NCBI RefSeq assembly: GCF_000497045.1
Contig: NW_015961988.1
Coordinates: forward strand, 620,001-684,000
DNA length: 64,000 bases
Direction of reading: 5' to 3'
Source: Kalmanozyma brasiliensis GHG001
Taxonomy: Eukaryota; Basidiomycota; Ustilaginomycetes; Ustilaginales
A program made the translations under genes and the position numbers. The stretch's first letter is position 1, and every line of letters starts with the position of its first letter. A model generated the notes under the pieces. The model ran no database searches, was not told the DNA's origin, and worked only from the letters and a program-made list of their open reading frames with translations. Below, piece by piece: positions 30,232 through 41,700 of this stretch.

Positions 30232-32129
30232 GTTGTATGATGAAGGTGATCACGAAGACATGAAACGGCTGTGAATCGATCTTGCTCGATGCTGTTGTCG
30301 GACCGGTTCTCTAGGCTGCAAAGGCGTCGACAAGGTGGTCTCGACGGGATCTGATGTAGTTGGTTCGGAAGGAACAAGAAGGGAATCTGCTCGACTTGAG
30401 GATGTTGCTCCGATTCCAAGACCTTGCGACATCCGAAGGACGAAGAGACACACTAGCGATGATTGCTGACGTCGATCGGGAACCGTTTCGGAAACGTGCG
30501 CCTTCTTGGCCGACAAAGTGGTGACAAAGGCGGAGAAGAATGTATTCTGCATGATGGAGCCCAAATTAGGGTCTGGTGCGCGACCTTGTGAATCCATTCA
30601 CATCGCGAGGCTTGGCAATAATGAATCGATTGCAACGGCTCTAGCCCATCATCAAGAGCGCGCGAAACAACGGTTCGCCTCCGCTTTGCCGTGGGTATCG
30701 GGTTGGCTGAAGCGTGCGCGCAAGACGAGATAGGTTCGGAGACTCGGCGGAGACCAGCCTTCCCAGCCTTCCCCGCAAACGGATCTGAGGCTTGGTGCAA
30801 AATTTTCTCAGAGGAATGAATCTGCCTCGCGAGTTTCAGCGTTCGGTCCGGCGGCTGTCCTGCGATGCGAAGGGGTCTGATTGATTGATTGATTGACTGG
30901 CTGCTTGACTCGTTTGGGAGGCATCATCCGAGGTGAAACAGATTCAGCGCCAGTCTTTTTGGTCTGCAACGCCATGGCGAGCCGAGAAATGTGAGAAGTC
31001 GAGTTGGCTTCTGCGCTGTGAAGCGGCATCATGACGCACAAAGGAGCGTTAATTTTGGACTCTAAAATCTCGCGATTTCGAGTCAGGGATCGCGAGCCTG
31101 TCTTGGCTGTTCGTCAACCTTGAAATGACGTTTTTTAGGTTTGGTTCTCGCTATCATCATTGATGGTCTAACACAGTGGCCCAAAACAGCGTTTCATGCC
31201 CCTTTCTTCGAGCCAGGAGACGCCAAGCTTCGACCTGCAGCACCCTGCCTACTCTCTCTGGGCAGTAGTGGGTGATCGCGAGCTGCAGTATCCTTCTATG
31301 ATCGTGCCATGCCGAAGTTGTATGGTCGATGTGTAGAAATGTGGTGGAATTTTCGCGCCTCTTTTTCTGTCAGCTTTTCCGTTCCGAGTTCAAACGGGTC
31401 CCGTTGCAAGCAAAAGCATGTCTACCGCACGAATTGACAGTGTGGAAGTAGGCAATGGCTGTTCAAGCGGTCCTCCGACGTGGTCTACACCGTTCGAGAG
31501 CACACACAAGCAGCAAGCCGCGAGAAGCAGAATGTTGCTCTGAAGCGCTCCCGTGGTGTCGAGCATGATCGATATCGATGCGAGCAAAAGCGATCGAATC
31601 GGCACAATGGCCGATTGTTTTTTCTCTCTCCACGTGACAGGCATCGCGGCTGCGCGTCTGACAGGCCTCGGCAATCTAACGAGCAGCAAACGAGCGGTTT
31701 ATCCTGGACCCTGAACTGCATCGAGCGCAACAACACTTGGCAGCCAGCATCAGCCACTCAGAGGCCAATGCTGTAACGTGTGACAGACCCAGCTGTCATG
31801 GGGGACGGACAGAACGCGTTCAGTATGACGATGTCCCACACAGCTGCGGCCGTGCTCGGATGGAAGAAATCGGGCGTTGACAACCAAGAGGCGAGGAGTG
31901 TGACTGTAGAGAGCAGAAGAGGCATCATGCATGTGAATTTCACTTGCAGACCTTTTCCGTGATCGCATCTCATCTTGGACGTCTCCATCTGTCCCTTACA
32001 CCTTGGTCACCGTCGACGCCACGCAATGTACGGAAGATCGCTAGAAGGATCCGGGGCAGTCCAAGACGCTGCAAGTCGCATCACCGGTCTGTTCTTGGAA
32101 AAGCAAGCGGTTCGGGCTTGAGCTGCTCG

Positions 32130-32141
32130 AACCCCGGGGTT
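32130..32141. repeat. 12-bp perfect GC palindrome
   Basis: AACCCCGGGGTT reads identically on both strands. It is a possible dimeric-factor site or chance. Confidence 0.6.
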
Positions 32142-32224
32142 GAGGTCCAGCTGTCGCCGGCTGCTCAGTGCATTTTGTGCTCTGACGCACAAATTCGAGT
32201 CTCCGCTCGGCTGTAGCTGGCTTT

Positions 32225-32242
32225 TTTCGTATTTCTACGAAA
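32225..32242. repeat. Short perfect inverted repeat
   Basis: TTTCGTA, a 4-base TTTC loop, then TACGAAA. A 7-bp stem-loop in a gene-free region; function unknown. Confidence 0.6.
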
Positions 32243-33549
32243 TCACATGAATTCTGCCATTTCGATCTGTGCGACTGTGATCCTGCGGTGTGATGGTGGT
32301 GCTGCTTCTACTGTGGTGACGACTGAAGCTGTATTTGCAGTTCAGACGCACTCCTTTGCGTTCGTCACACTCCTCACCGTCTCGACGCGAAACAGCACAT
32401 ACCTCAAGCGGCGGGATGCGGGCTGGCATCGACAAGACTCAGAGCTGGGTCTCTTGCTGCCGAAGCTGGACTCGATGTCAAGCCAGTACAAGGTCGATCT
32501 CTTTCATAGCACGCACGCAAGACAAATCGTAAGGGGGCAGCGCGAGAAGGAGCGAAAGCAGGAGCAGCTGCTAAAAGAACCCTGCGCGATGGAAAAGGGT
32601 TCCTCCTTGTTTGTGAGTGGATCGACCTCGCCTTGTTTGGTTGCTAGCAAAGCCGTGTTTGGCTTCGACCTTGGCCTGGGCTGCGCTGCTGTTCTGTGTG
32701 TGATCCCGACATTCGGGTCAAGTGGCCCTTCCGCTTGCCAACAGCGCAGATTGTCTCATCCCACTGCAGATCGCCGCTTGTCGTCTAACTTTCTGACAGG
32801 CCGAGATGTCTGTGCGGCCACGATGCAGTCTTTGTATGCAGCGCCCTTCCCGCATGCTCGCTCTTGTTCTTTTTAGTGTGTTGTGTTTTTTCATTTTCCT
32901 TTCTGCATCTTTTTGACCGAGGCCAGCAGGTCAGCTTGGACATGCCCCGTCGGTTGACGGTCGTCTCGTGCGATGTGGTTGTGACATGTGTATCCTAGTG
33001 CGCTCCTCCATGATTCTCGAGCTTGTAGCTGCGACAGCCTCTGCGCACTGTACCAGCGAGAGGCGGTCACGACCCACCGCAGCAGCGGCTAAGTTAACCC
33101 TTTTTCTCTTTTCGTTTGGTCGTGTCTTGGTCGCCTCCTGGTCCGATGCGCCTTTCCCGTGGGATCCATCGGCGCTTGTCTGACTGCCTGTATTCACTGA
33201 TCCAGACCCTTTGTACCAAGTTCTTTCTCGAAGACGCAAGTGAAGGCGATTGTTTGCTCAGTCTTTCCACCAAGTCAAGCCAAGCCTTGCCAACGGCCTG
33301 TCTCGAATTCACTTGTCGACTCGTATCTCCCTTTTTACAGGTCAGGTTCTAGACAGCTTCGTCTCATCTGCGCAACTCAGCTTCGCTTTGATCTACACAG
33401 CAGCCTCGAGTGCTGACTGGCAGGCCTGAGAATGCGAAACTGGGAGATTGGTGAGCGTGAGACTGCGCCAATAGCATTTCATTTCGCCGCCTTCCTGCAG
33501 CACAGCCAGCCAGCCAGCTGCGGTCATTGTTTTTGTCTCGATGTTTTTT

Positions 33550-33583
33550 CGTTTATTGATTTATTTACTTATTTATTTTCTGA
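33550..33583. repeat. AT-rich TTTA-type low-complexity stretch
   Basis: Irregular TTTATT and TTTACT units, conspicuous in a GC-rich genome, at the upstream border of the CT-rich cyclin leader. Confidence 0.65.
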
Positions 33584-33649
33584 CTGGAGCAGCTGAGTCT
33601 TGGTCTGAGTGGAAAAAGGTTGACAGCCTCTGTGTGTCTGTTGTGATTG

Positions 33650-34470
33650 TCGAGCCTCTCCTCCCTCTGACGCTCACAGCCCACCACAGAAAGCCACCCT
33701 GCTTCGATCCTCTCTCTTCATTCTGCGCCTCTCACTCGACCTTGATCTGCTTGCTCGCGCTCCTCCTTCTCTTCTCCATCATCGTCCTCATCACCACTCC
33801 ACCACTCCACCTCTCCTCCTCTCCATCTCCTCTCCTCTCGTACTCCGGCTCGATATCTTCGTGCTCGACGCTCTTGCCGTGTCGTCTTGCACAACAAGCC
33901 GTTGTCTTCACAGCTGGACGTAGGAACCGAACGAGCTACGGGTTCTCTCAAGTGTCAAGATCAGGCCTGCTTCGTCTGCACCCACCCCAAACGGTCTACA
34001 GCGTCACCAGCTCGGAACGTATCTCTTCCCTTCGACTTCTCCCACCCCCCTGCATCGCATTGCCTGCTCGCCTATCTCATTTGCCCGCCTTAATCGACAT
34101 CCGCATCTCCTCATCAAGCCTTTTGCCAGATCATCCCAAAAGCATCCCCATATACCTTTGCATACATTCGCATCAGCTCATCGCTGCGCCATTCATCAGC
34201 ACGGTAGCAACGACCTTCTCACGACCCCAGCATACAGCTCCGCCTCTCCACACGCAAGCTTACTCTTCTCCGTCTACGGACATCGTCAGAGATAGATCAA
34301 AGCCCTCTCTTGCGCAATCTCATCTGTAGTAGCGCACAGCTTCCTTTTCACGCCTATAGCATCATCGATCCGACACCGATCCATGCGCTTCTCTCCCACA
34401 TCAGCGCCAGTCCTCTAATTCGAGCCACGGGTCTTCTATCGAGACTTGAACAAGCCCTTTCTTCATCCTT
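33650..34470 (+). promoter_or_regulatory. CT-rich probable promoter/5' leader of the B-type cyclin
   Basis: About 800 bases strongly biased to C and T on the plus strand (runs such as CTCTCCTCC), ending at the cyclin ATG at 34479. Such tracts are typical of highly transcribed basidiomycete promoters and long leaders. Transcript limits cannot be seen. Confidence 0.45.
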
Positions 34471-34478
34471 GCAGCAAT

Positions 34479-36407
34479 ATGGCTCAGCCCTCAGTAAGAG
34501 TGAGTACTTGTTCCCGTACATCTCGTACCTGCCTCTCCACTCATCCTGACTGACACGCTGAACCATTGATCATCTCTTCTGGCTACGTTGCCTCCCCTCG
34601 ACCTGTGCAGCAGCACAACGTGACCAGGTCACGCATCGCTCGACCCGGGGGAATCCCGGCTTCCCGTAGCGGCGACCGCATCCACCTCACAGAGGCTGCC
34701 TCTTCCAGCCACCTCGCAAAAGCCAAAGGGCCAAAACAGATCGGCGTCGTTGCCGCTGCTGCAGGTGGCAAGCTTCGAGCCGACTCTTCGAAAGCCATGC
34801 CACAGCGTGCTGCCCTCTCCGACGTCAGCAACCGTGTTGGCGCCGTCCGAGGCAATGCTAACGTCGATGGCGCCGTCAAGCTGGCGCCCGGCCAGCAAGG
34901 CCTGCGTGTCCAGCACACCAAAAGCATGACTCGTCTCCGCGATGCGCGATCCCGATCCACAACAGAGGAAAGGCTTCCAGGGCCCACCCGATCGCTCTCG
35001 GAGCAGCACGATCTCGCATCCGGCGGCGTACAGTCCATGGAGGTGGAAGCGCCTCGACTGCTCCCTCCCTTCCAGAGCTCCGCCTCGATCAAAGCAGGCA
35101 TCCAGAACGGCGCAAGCAGCAGCAAGTTGCAAGAGGATGCCGAGATCGAAGATCTCGCCGCTGCGCACGACGATGATGTCGACGAGGACGACATGTCGGA
35201 TGTCCACTCGACCACGGACAGCGATGACGATACGGGAGAAGATGTCGATGTTGACCACGGAAGCTGGCTCGAGTCCGAGAGGCTCGACGCTGGGGCAAGA
35301 CCCGAGAGCGTCACCTCGGCAGAAGACGGTGACCTGCTCGACTTCAACATCGACCCGGAAGGTCTCGTCTCATTGCATCCGGAGCTGGAAGAAGCGGCGC
35401 GACGCAAAGTGGCCTTGATCAAGTCCCGATACCAGGAGGAAGTCATTGCGCCTCGCGCCGCACGCGCGCAGCTGCAACGAGCCGAACAGGTGGCCCTTGG
35501 TCAGCTCACTGCCGACCTCGCCGCACACGAGGATGAACTGATCGCCATGGGCCTCGACCCGGAAGAGGTGCGCGACACCAGCATGGTCGCAGAGTACGCC
35601 ACCGAGATTTTTGGCTACATGGCGCGATGCGAGCGAGAGACCATGGCAAACCCCAACTATATGGAGTTCCAGAGCGAGATCCACTGGCACATGCGCGCGA
35701 CGCTCGTCGACTGGCTGCTGCAGGTCCACATGCGCTACCACATGCTACCGGAGACGCTCTGGATCGCCATCAACATTGTCGACCGCTTCCTCAGCGTCCG
35801 TGTCGTCAGCCTCGCCAAGCTGCAGCTCGTCGGTGTCACCGCCATGTTCATCGCCGCCAAGTACGAGGAGATTCTCGCTCCTAGCGTCAAGGAGTTCGTC
35901 TACATGACCGAAGGCGGCTACTCGCAGGAAGAGATCCTCAAGGGCGAGCGCATCATCCTCTCGACGCTCGACTTTAACGTCTCGTCCTACTGCTCGCCCT
36001 ACTCGTGGGTGCGAAAGATCTCCAAGGCGGACGACTACGACATCCGCACGCGCACGCTGTCCAAGTTCCTGATGGAGCTCGCGTTGCTCGACCACCGCTT
36101 CCTGCGTGCTCGCCCTAGCCTGATCGCGGCTGTTGGCATGTTCTTGGCCAAGAAGATGCTCGGAGGCGAGTGGGACGATGCCTTTGTCTACTACTCTGAC
36201 TTCACCGAGGAGCAGCTGGTGCCTGGCGCGAACCTGTTGCTGGAGCGCTTGCTGGACCCCGGCTTCGAGGAGCAGTTCGTCTACCGCAAGTACGCCAACA
36301 AGAAGTTCCTCAAGGCGAGTGTCTTTGCGCGCGACTGGGCCTACCAGAACCACAGCGCACTGCTCGCTGCCGCCGCCGCCGCCGCTGCGGCAGCTCAGTC
36401 CCAGTAG
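34479..36407 (+). CDS. G2/mitotic B-type cyclin, two exons
   Basis: The predicted exons are 34479-34499 (MAQPSVR) and 34611-36407, giving 605 aa. The intron donor is GTGAGT at 34500 and the acceptor GTGCAG ends at 34610. The N-terminus carries a destruction box RAALSDVSN at residues 73-81 (RxxLxxxxN), the APC/C degradation signal of mitotic cyclins. An acidic disordered segment (~190-255) follows. The cyclin box starts with MRATLVDWLLQVHMRYHMLP and includes FIAAKYEEILAPSVKEFVY; the second cyclin fold follows to about residue 590. The C-terminus ends in a polyalanine run. The product should bind and activate Cdk1 for mitotic entry. The open frame begins upstream of exon 2 without an ATG, which supports the short first exon. 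Confidence 0.93.
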
Positions 36408-38754
36408 ACGTTCTGCCCTTTCTCGACATCGATTTTCCGTTCGTACTTGGCGACAGGGAGGAACACAGCCGCGAATCTGCATAGCTGAGGTGGCACCCAC
36501 ATTCTTTTAGTTCTATCATTTGTTACGTCCAACTGCTCACCTCAGTCTCGCAGCTCATCATCTCCTTGTCTCAAGTAGGACAGGGCGCCCTTGCATCCGA
36601 CGCACGACGAGGCCTCTACTGAGGTCGCTCGGTACTTCCCTCTGCATACCCTTTCTACCGACGTCGCTGCGTCTTCGCATATCCCTTGATGCTTATCATG
36701 CTTTCGTACTTCGACTTCTTGGTCTGTGTCCGCTTCATACCTCACGTTGTTACGCCCGTCCGTCATCGTTTGTCGGCCAGTTACATTTTCATCTGATCGT
36801 GATCATTCATGTTTGATACTCTGTGTAGGAGACTGAAGACGGTGAGGATGCGTGATGGGAGATTGCGCGAGCGACGCACTGTTTACTTGCAAGGTGTGGT
36901 GTAGCTACTCGCACACTCGAAAAGGCGGCAAGGACCTGTGCGGGGCTGTCAAGCGTCAGAGCAAGGCCCGGGGAGATGCAAGGGGTCCGGCGTCTGGTCA
37001 TGCACATCGCGCCCAGTTCGCACCCTGAATCTGCCCGCAGGATCCCATGTCACACAGATCTGCCTACGGCGGAAGCCATACTCTTGTCCGTCGGCTGTGA
37101 TGCTCGAGCCTCGCATCAAGAGCATCTACCGATCGGCTAGACACAAACAGCAACTTGGCTCGGGCGGTCTGGCATGTGGTCTTCTCATTTCAGTGGCAGA
37201 GGAGGTCCAAGTGGCTTGGCTGCGTTTCAGCTGGCCTTCCCTGCTCGACCTCATTTGACACGGGGCGGCAGCGCCTTACTTTCGTGTCAGGACGAGTCGA
37301 GCCTAGCAAAGCATGAGGCTTCCAGCTGGACCCTGACAGCTTTGTTTCAGGGCCAGCGCCAAGCTGCCTTCGGTACGAGTCTCTTAGCGCTGCGGGCGGG
37401 CGTTAGCGTGTTAAACTCGTCATCTCGGTTTGCGTGTGCGGAGAAGACAGCGGTAGAGTCGGCTGGTCTCACCATATTCGTCGACGATTCGCCTCATCGA
37501 AATCGGGCAACCGTGCTGAGCATTTGAAAATGCGGCAGCAGCCAAGTTCAAATTTGCAAAAGCGCCATTTCCAGACGGAGAGCCTCGTATGCAGCTCGAC
37601 AGCTTGCCTTGCAGTAAAAACGGACAGAGCAGCAGATGGCGACGACGCGCTGAGCCTTTCGCCGCTGCTGCTGCATGCAAATTGGATTTGGCTTTGGCCG
37701 GCTCATTTTCGCCTTTGGGTCGAGGCCACACGGCTGAGCCAGCCCAGCCCCTCTCCGCTTGGGTCGTCCGTCGGTCGTCGTCATTTCTCTGAACCCTCGA
37801 GCAATGCTCGCTTATATTCAGCTTTGTCTGCCCATCATCTTCCATCGCGTTGCAAGCAGGTGCTCAGCGTCATCCTTCTCTACTTCGCTGCTCAGCATCC
37901 GCCGCTTGCCTTCCAATCGTCATCACCACCACCTTCACTAGCCATCGCATATTCAGCATCTTATTACAGTAGCTCAGCTCGGCCCTTTCCGTCCCAGCAA
38001 GCCGCTTCATCGTCGACTCAGCCCATCCTTTGCTGTACATCTCTCATTTGCAGGCCATCAACTCCAACTCGCGCTCGTCGTCAAGACGCTCTGAATCGAC
38101 TCGCAGAAGCATCCTGCCCCGTCATAGCAGCGTTGCTTCTTCGTCTCTGATCGCATCATCGTTGACAACGGCACACCGACTCAGCCTGTCCTTTGGCACA
38201 TCGTGGCATCATTCTACAGCATCTGCTCGACGCCGTTTACAGAAGACTCTTTCTTGCTGCACCTGCTCTAGTGTGCCGCATCGTCCAAGCTGCTCGCGAA
38301 GCAAGCCTTCTGCTCTCGCACATCCTTGCCGCCGTCTCCTTCGACGGGTCGGAACCTGTTTGCACGCACCTCCAGCATCCATCTCTCCTTGGACCCGTCG
38401 CATACAACAAACACTGGCCATAGTCCGAGTGCGCTGCCAATACACGTCTGTCAGCATCTCTGCCAACAACCACAAGCGCTTCGGCGGAGCCACGGTCCAC
38501 TTGTTCGCTCACCAGCATCGCATCCTCTCGCCTAGCATTTCGCTCCGCCCTTGCATCTCGATGCGCAGCTACTGATCCTTCGTGGCCTCCTACATTCGCT
38601 TCTCAGTCCGCAACTCTCTCCTTTCTGTCAATGGCTTTCGGCATCAAGTCGCTTTACCTCGCATTCGCATAGCATCTCGATCATATAGCACCAATACCAC
38701 CCGCTCTGGTCCGTACGCATCTCCTTGCGTACGTGACCCCCTCCTCCAGCCGCG
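36408..38754. other. 2.3-kb intergenic region, CT-rich leader before MUB1
   Basis: The left part is the 3' flank of the cyclin gene. From about 37780 to 38754 the plus strand is CT-rich with many short frames and resembles a long leader or promoter of the MYND gene. No gene is supported. Confidence 0.6.
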
Positions 38755-41700
38755 ATGAGGGAATCCAACTTTTGCAATCCCGCCCAGAACAAGGCGAGCG
38801 TCTGCATTTCATCCGCCGTCTATGATCGCAGAGCCATCGACTGCACGGCAACGCTGCCGCTCATCAATTCGCTTAATCACCTTGCCTACCTCACCTCGAC
38901 CTCACCACGCATCAGGGAGATGGTCACGCTCGATGGAGGTCTCGAACGTCTCATTCGCATCCTACGCACCGTACCAAAGACGCCATCTCCGCAGGTTCGT
39001 GCTTTCTCGATCAAGGAGATGCAGGCGGTGTGGAAGTGGAGTCTCGCTTTCCAGTGCGTCGTCAACATCGGCGTGCGTGGCAGCGAGAGCGTCCGAACCC
39101 GCGTCGTCGAGGCAGGCATGGTCCCCGTCACCATCCGTGTGCTCGAGTCCTATCTCCGAAGCATGGACAGGCTAAAAGACGAGCGACGCAAGGAGGCCTT
39201 GTTGCATCATCAACGTCACGAAGCACGTCGGGAGGACCGCTCGCATCGAGACCGAGCCGAGCCCGCCTCGATGTCCAACGCTCACCTTAACGCCGTCGAC
39301 GAGGATCGCGCGCGGCGACATCACGCTTCGCACGACGCTCAAGCCGCACCACCTGCCGTCGATCACGAGACGTCTTACGCACCTGCAAACGCGCCATTAA
39401 ATCCAACGCGCAGCGCCGAGACCCTACCAACAGCACACTATACGACCGCGCCTACACCACAGAATGCACCAATACACGCCAGCGCACAAGAACGTCTCCT
39501 TGCCGAGACACGACCCACCACGCCGCTCGAGGGTCCCGTCTCGACACGGCGTACATCTGTGTTCGCCGATATGGAAGCACAAAGCAGCGTGGACGGCTAC
39601 CTCCCGCCTCAAGCCTCTCCGGTCCCTCTTGTCGATGCCAATCAAGCTCACCCTGGGATGCCCATGATCGACGCGATCGACCCTCTTTCGCTCGCATCCT
39701 CCGGCGGCGTTCCTGCTGTCGCGCCTGATGGCACACCCAGGGCGCTGAGCTCCGCGCAGGCTGGCAGCTCTGCCGAGGATCTGCGAAGTCATGCTGCCGA
39801 GGCAAGTGGCAGCGGATCCGACGGCGCCGAAGATGCCGAGATGTTTGCAGACGACGCCGACGACAGCGAAGTCGATGCAGTGCAGTCTTTTGCAGCGCGA
39901 TCCAACGACTCGGAAGCTTTGCAGATCAACACTCAGAACCAGATGAGTGCCGACGACGACTTTGAAGACCGCCGCACTCCACGTCCTGCTCGCCGCGCAC
40001 TCGCGCCGCTGTCTGGTCAGGATGCACCTTCGCGGTCCCCACAGAGCTTCATTACACCTAACAGGCCGACGAACACACACGCGCCGCCTCTTTTTGAACG
40101 ACAAGACACCGTGCGGCCTTCGCGAGGCTTCGCCGCCGCTTCGGGCTCGCGGGACGTGGCCTCCACCAATGTGGCTCACACAGCGCTTGCGGCACAGATT
40201 GGTTCGCGAGACTCGACCCGCCAACGTGACTCGCTCCCTGATCGACAATCTTCAGCGGAGCAGTCGTTGCACAGCGAGCAGCAGGACATGCACGAACAGG
40301 CACAATTAGCTGCGTCACAACAGACACGCCACCAACACCATCAGCAGCAGCAGCATCATCACCACCACCATCACCATCACCATCATCATCACCATCAACA
40401 TCAGCAGGATCAGCAGCAAGATGCACAGATGGCGCGCCAGGACGCCCGACAGCATCAGCACGCTGCTCCTCGTGATGAAGCACGTACTGCCACCCAGAGG
40501 ACTACGCAGCCTCCTGCAGATGCAGCGGTGGCCCATCCAGCTGTTGTGCAACTGAGCAACCTGGCTGACACCAATGCGCGAGCAGGTATTGACGTTGTCT
40601 ACCGTGAAGAAGAGGTTTTGCTCAGCCTTCAGCTGCTTGCCTATCTCTCGAAGTACGCACACGTCCGTATCCTGTTCCACTCGTCCGACTTCACCGGCGC
40701 ATCGCTCACGGGTCCCCTTGACGTGCTCAACGAGGAGCTCGAGCAAGCCACCAAACGCAACAAGAGTTGGGATCCATCCGAACCTCCGCGCAGCAACGTC
40801 TTCTCCATCGCCGAAAAGTTCACGCTCCGATCCTCGCGCAGCTCTTCCAGCTACCCCGCGCCCCGCCTCTCCATGGAGATCCAGTACTGGGCTGGCGTGA
40901 TCATGCGTAACGCGTGCCGCAAGGACGAATCGCGAGGCGGGATCCGCCAATGCGCCAACATGCTCTGTGGCAAGTGGGAGGAGTATCCTCGCGAATTCGC
41001 CAAGTGCCGCCGTTGCCGCAAAGCCAAATACTGCAGCAAGCAATGTCAGAGCAAAGGCTGGCAAATGGGTCATCGCTACTGGTGCAGTGCCAAAGCGGAC
41101 GAAGGCGATGCCAAGGACAAGGAGCGCGAGAAGGCGAACGATGCTCAGCGAGCGGGACGCCACGAAGATGGCGACGGCACTGGACCTCATATTGTGCCAA
41201 TGACCGCCCACGATGCTGGACACGCGGGCTTTGCAGGCGCACTTCCTACTGATGGAGGGGATGGGCTTCGTAATGCCAATGCGCAGCGACTCCCTCGCGC
41301 CGGCGAAATCGATCTCGACGATATGAACGACAACGATGTCAACCGAAGGCGGTGGCAAGCCGAAAACTCGGAGGCACACGTCACGCGTGATGGACGTAGT
41401 CGAGCCCGCAGCAATGCTCGCCCGAACATGGACCTGTCTGCAGGTGGTTCCACCCATGTGTCCGCCGCAGCATTCGGTACCCATCAGCATCGATCTGGTG
41501 GCGACGTGACGGCGGACGGCAATCCCATGGATGCGCATGCCCTTGCTGGGGCTCGACCCGGAAGCTCGTCGGAGATGCATCGTCTCGCACCCTCTGCATC
41601 ATCGTCTGTAGACATGCTCGTAGACCCGAGGCATGTTGCCAGCGCTAGTGAGGCCGACGAGGCATGGGCCGGAGCTGCTGCCGGATCTGGCGCGATAGCG

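Larger units (their letters stand above)
30232..34478. other. 4.2-kb region without a supported gene, upstream of cyclin
   Basis: No gene could be supported on either strand. It contains TGAT repeats near 30879, a 12-bp GC palindrome at 32130, a short hairpin at 32225-32242, an AT-rich TTTA-type stretch at 33550-33583, and from about 33650 a continuous CT-rich stretch leading to the cyclin start, probably the cyclin promoter and leader. Several short frames exist but none has domain features. Confidence 0.6.

Noticed and set aside
40330..40400. Apparent short tandem repeat array as a CRISPR-like structure
   Set aside because: It is a codon repeat for Gln and His inside MUB1, without spacers, in a eukaryote.
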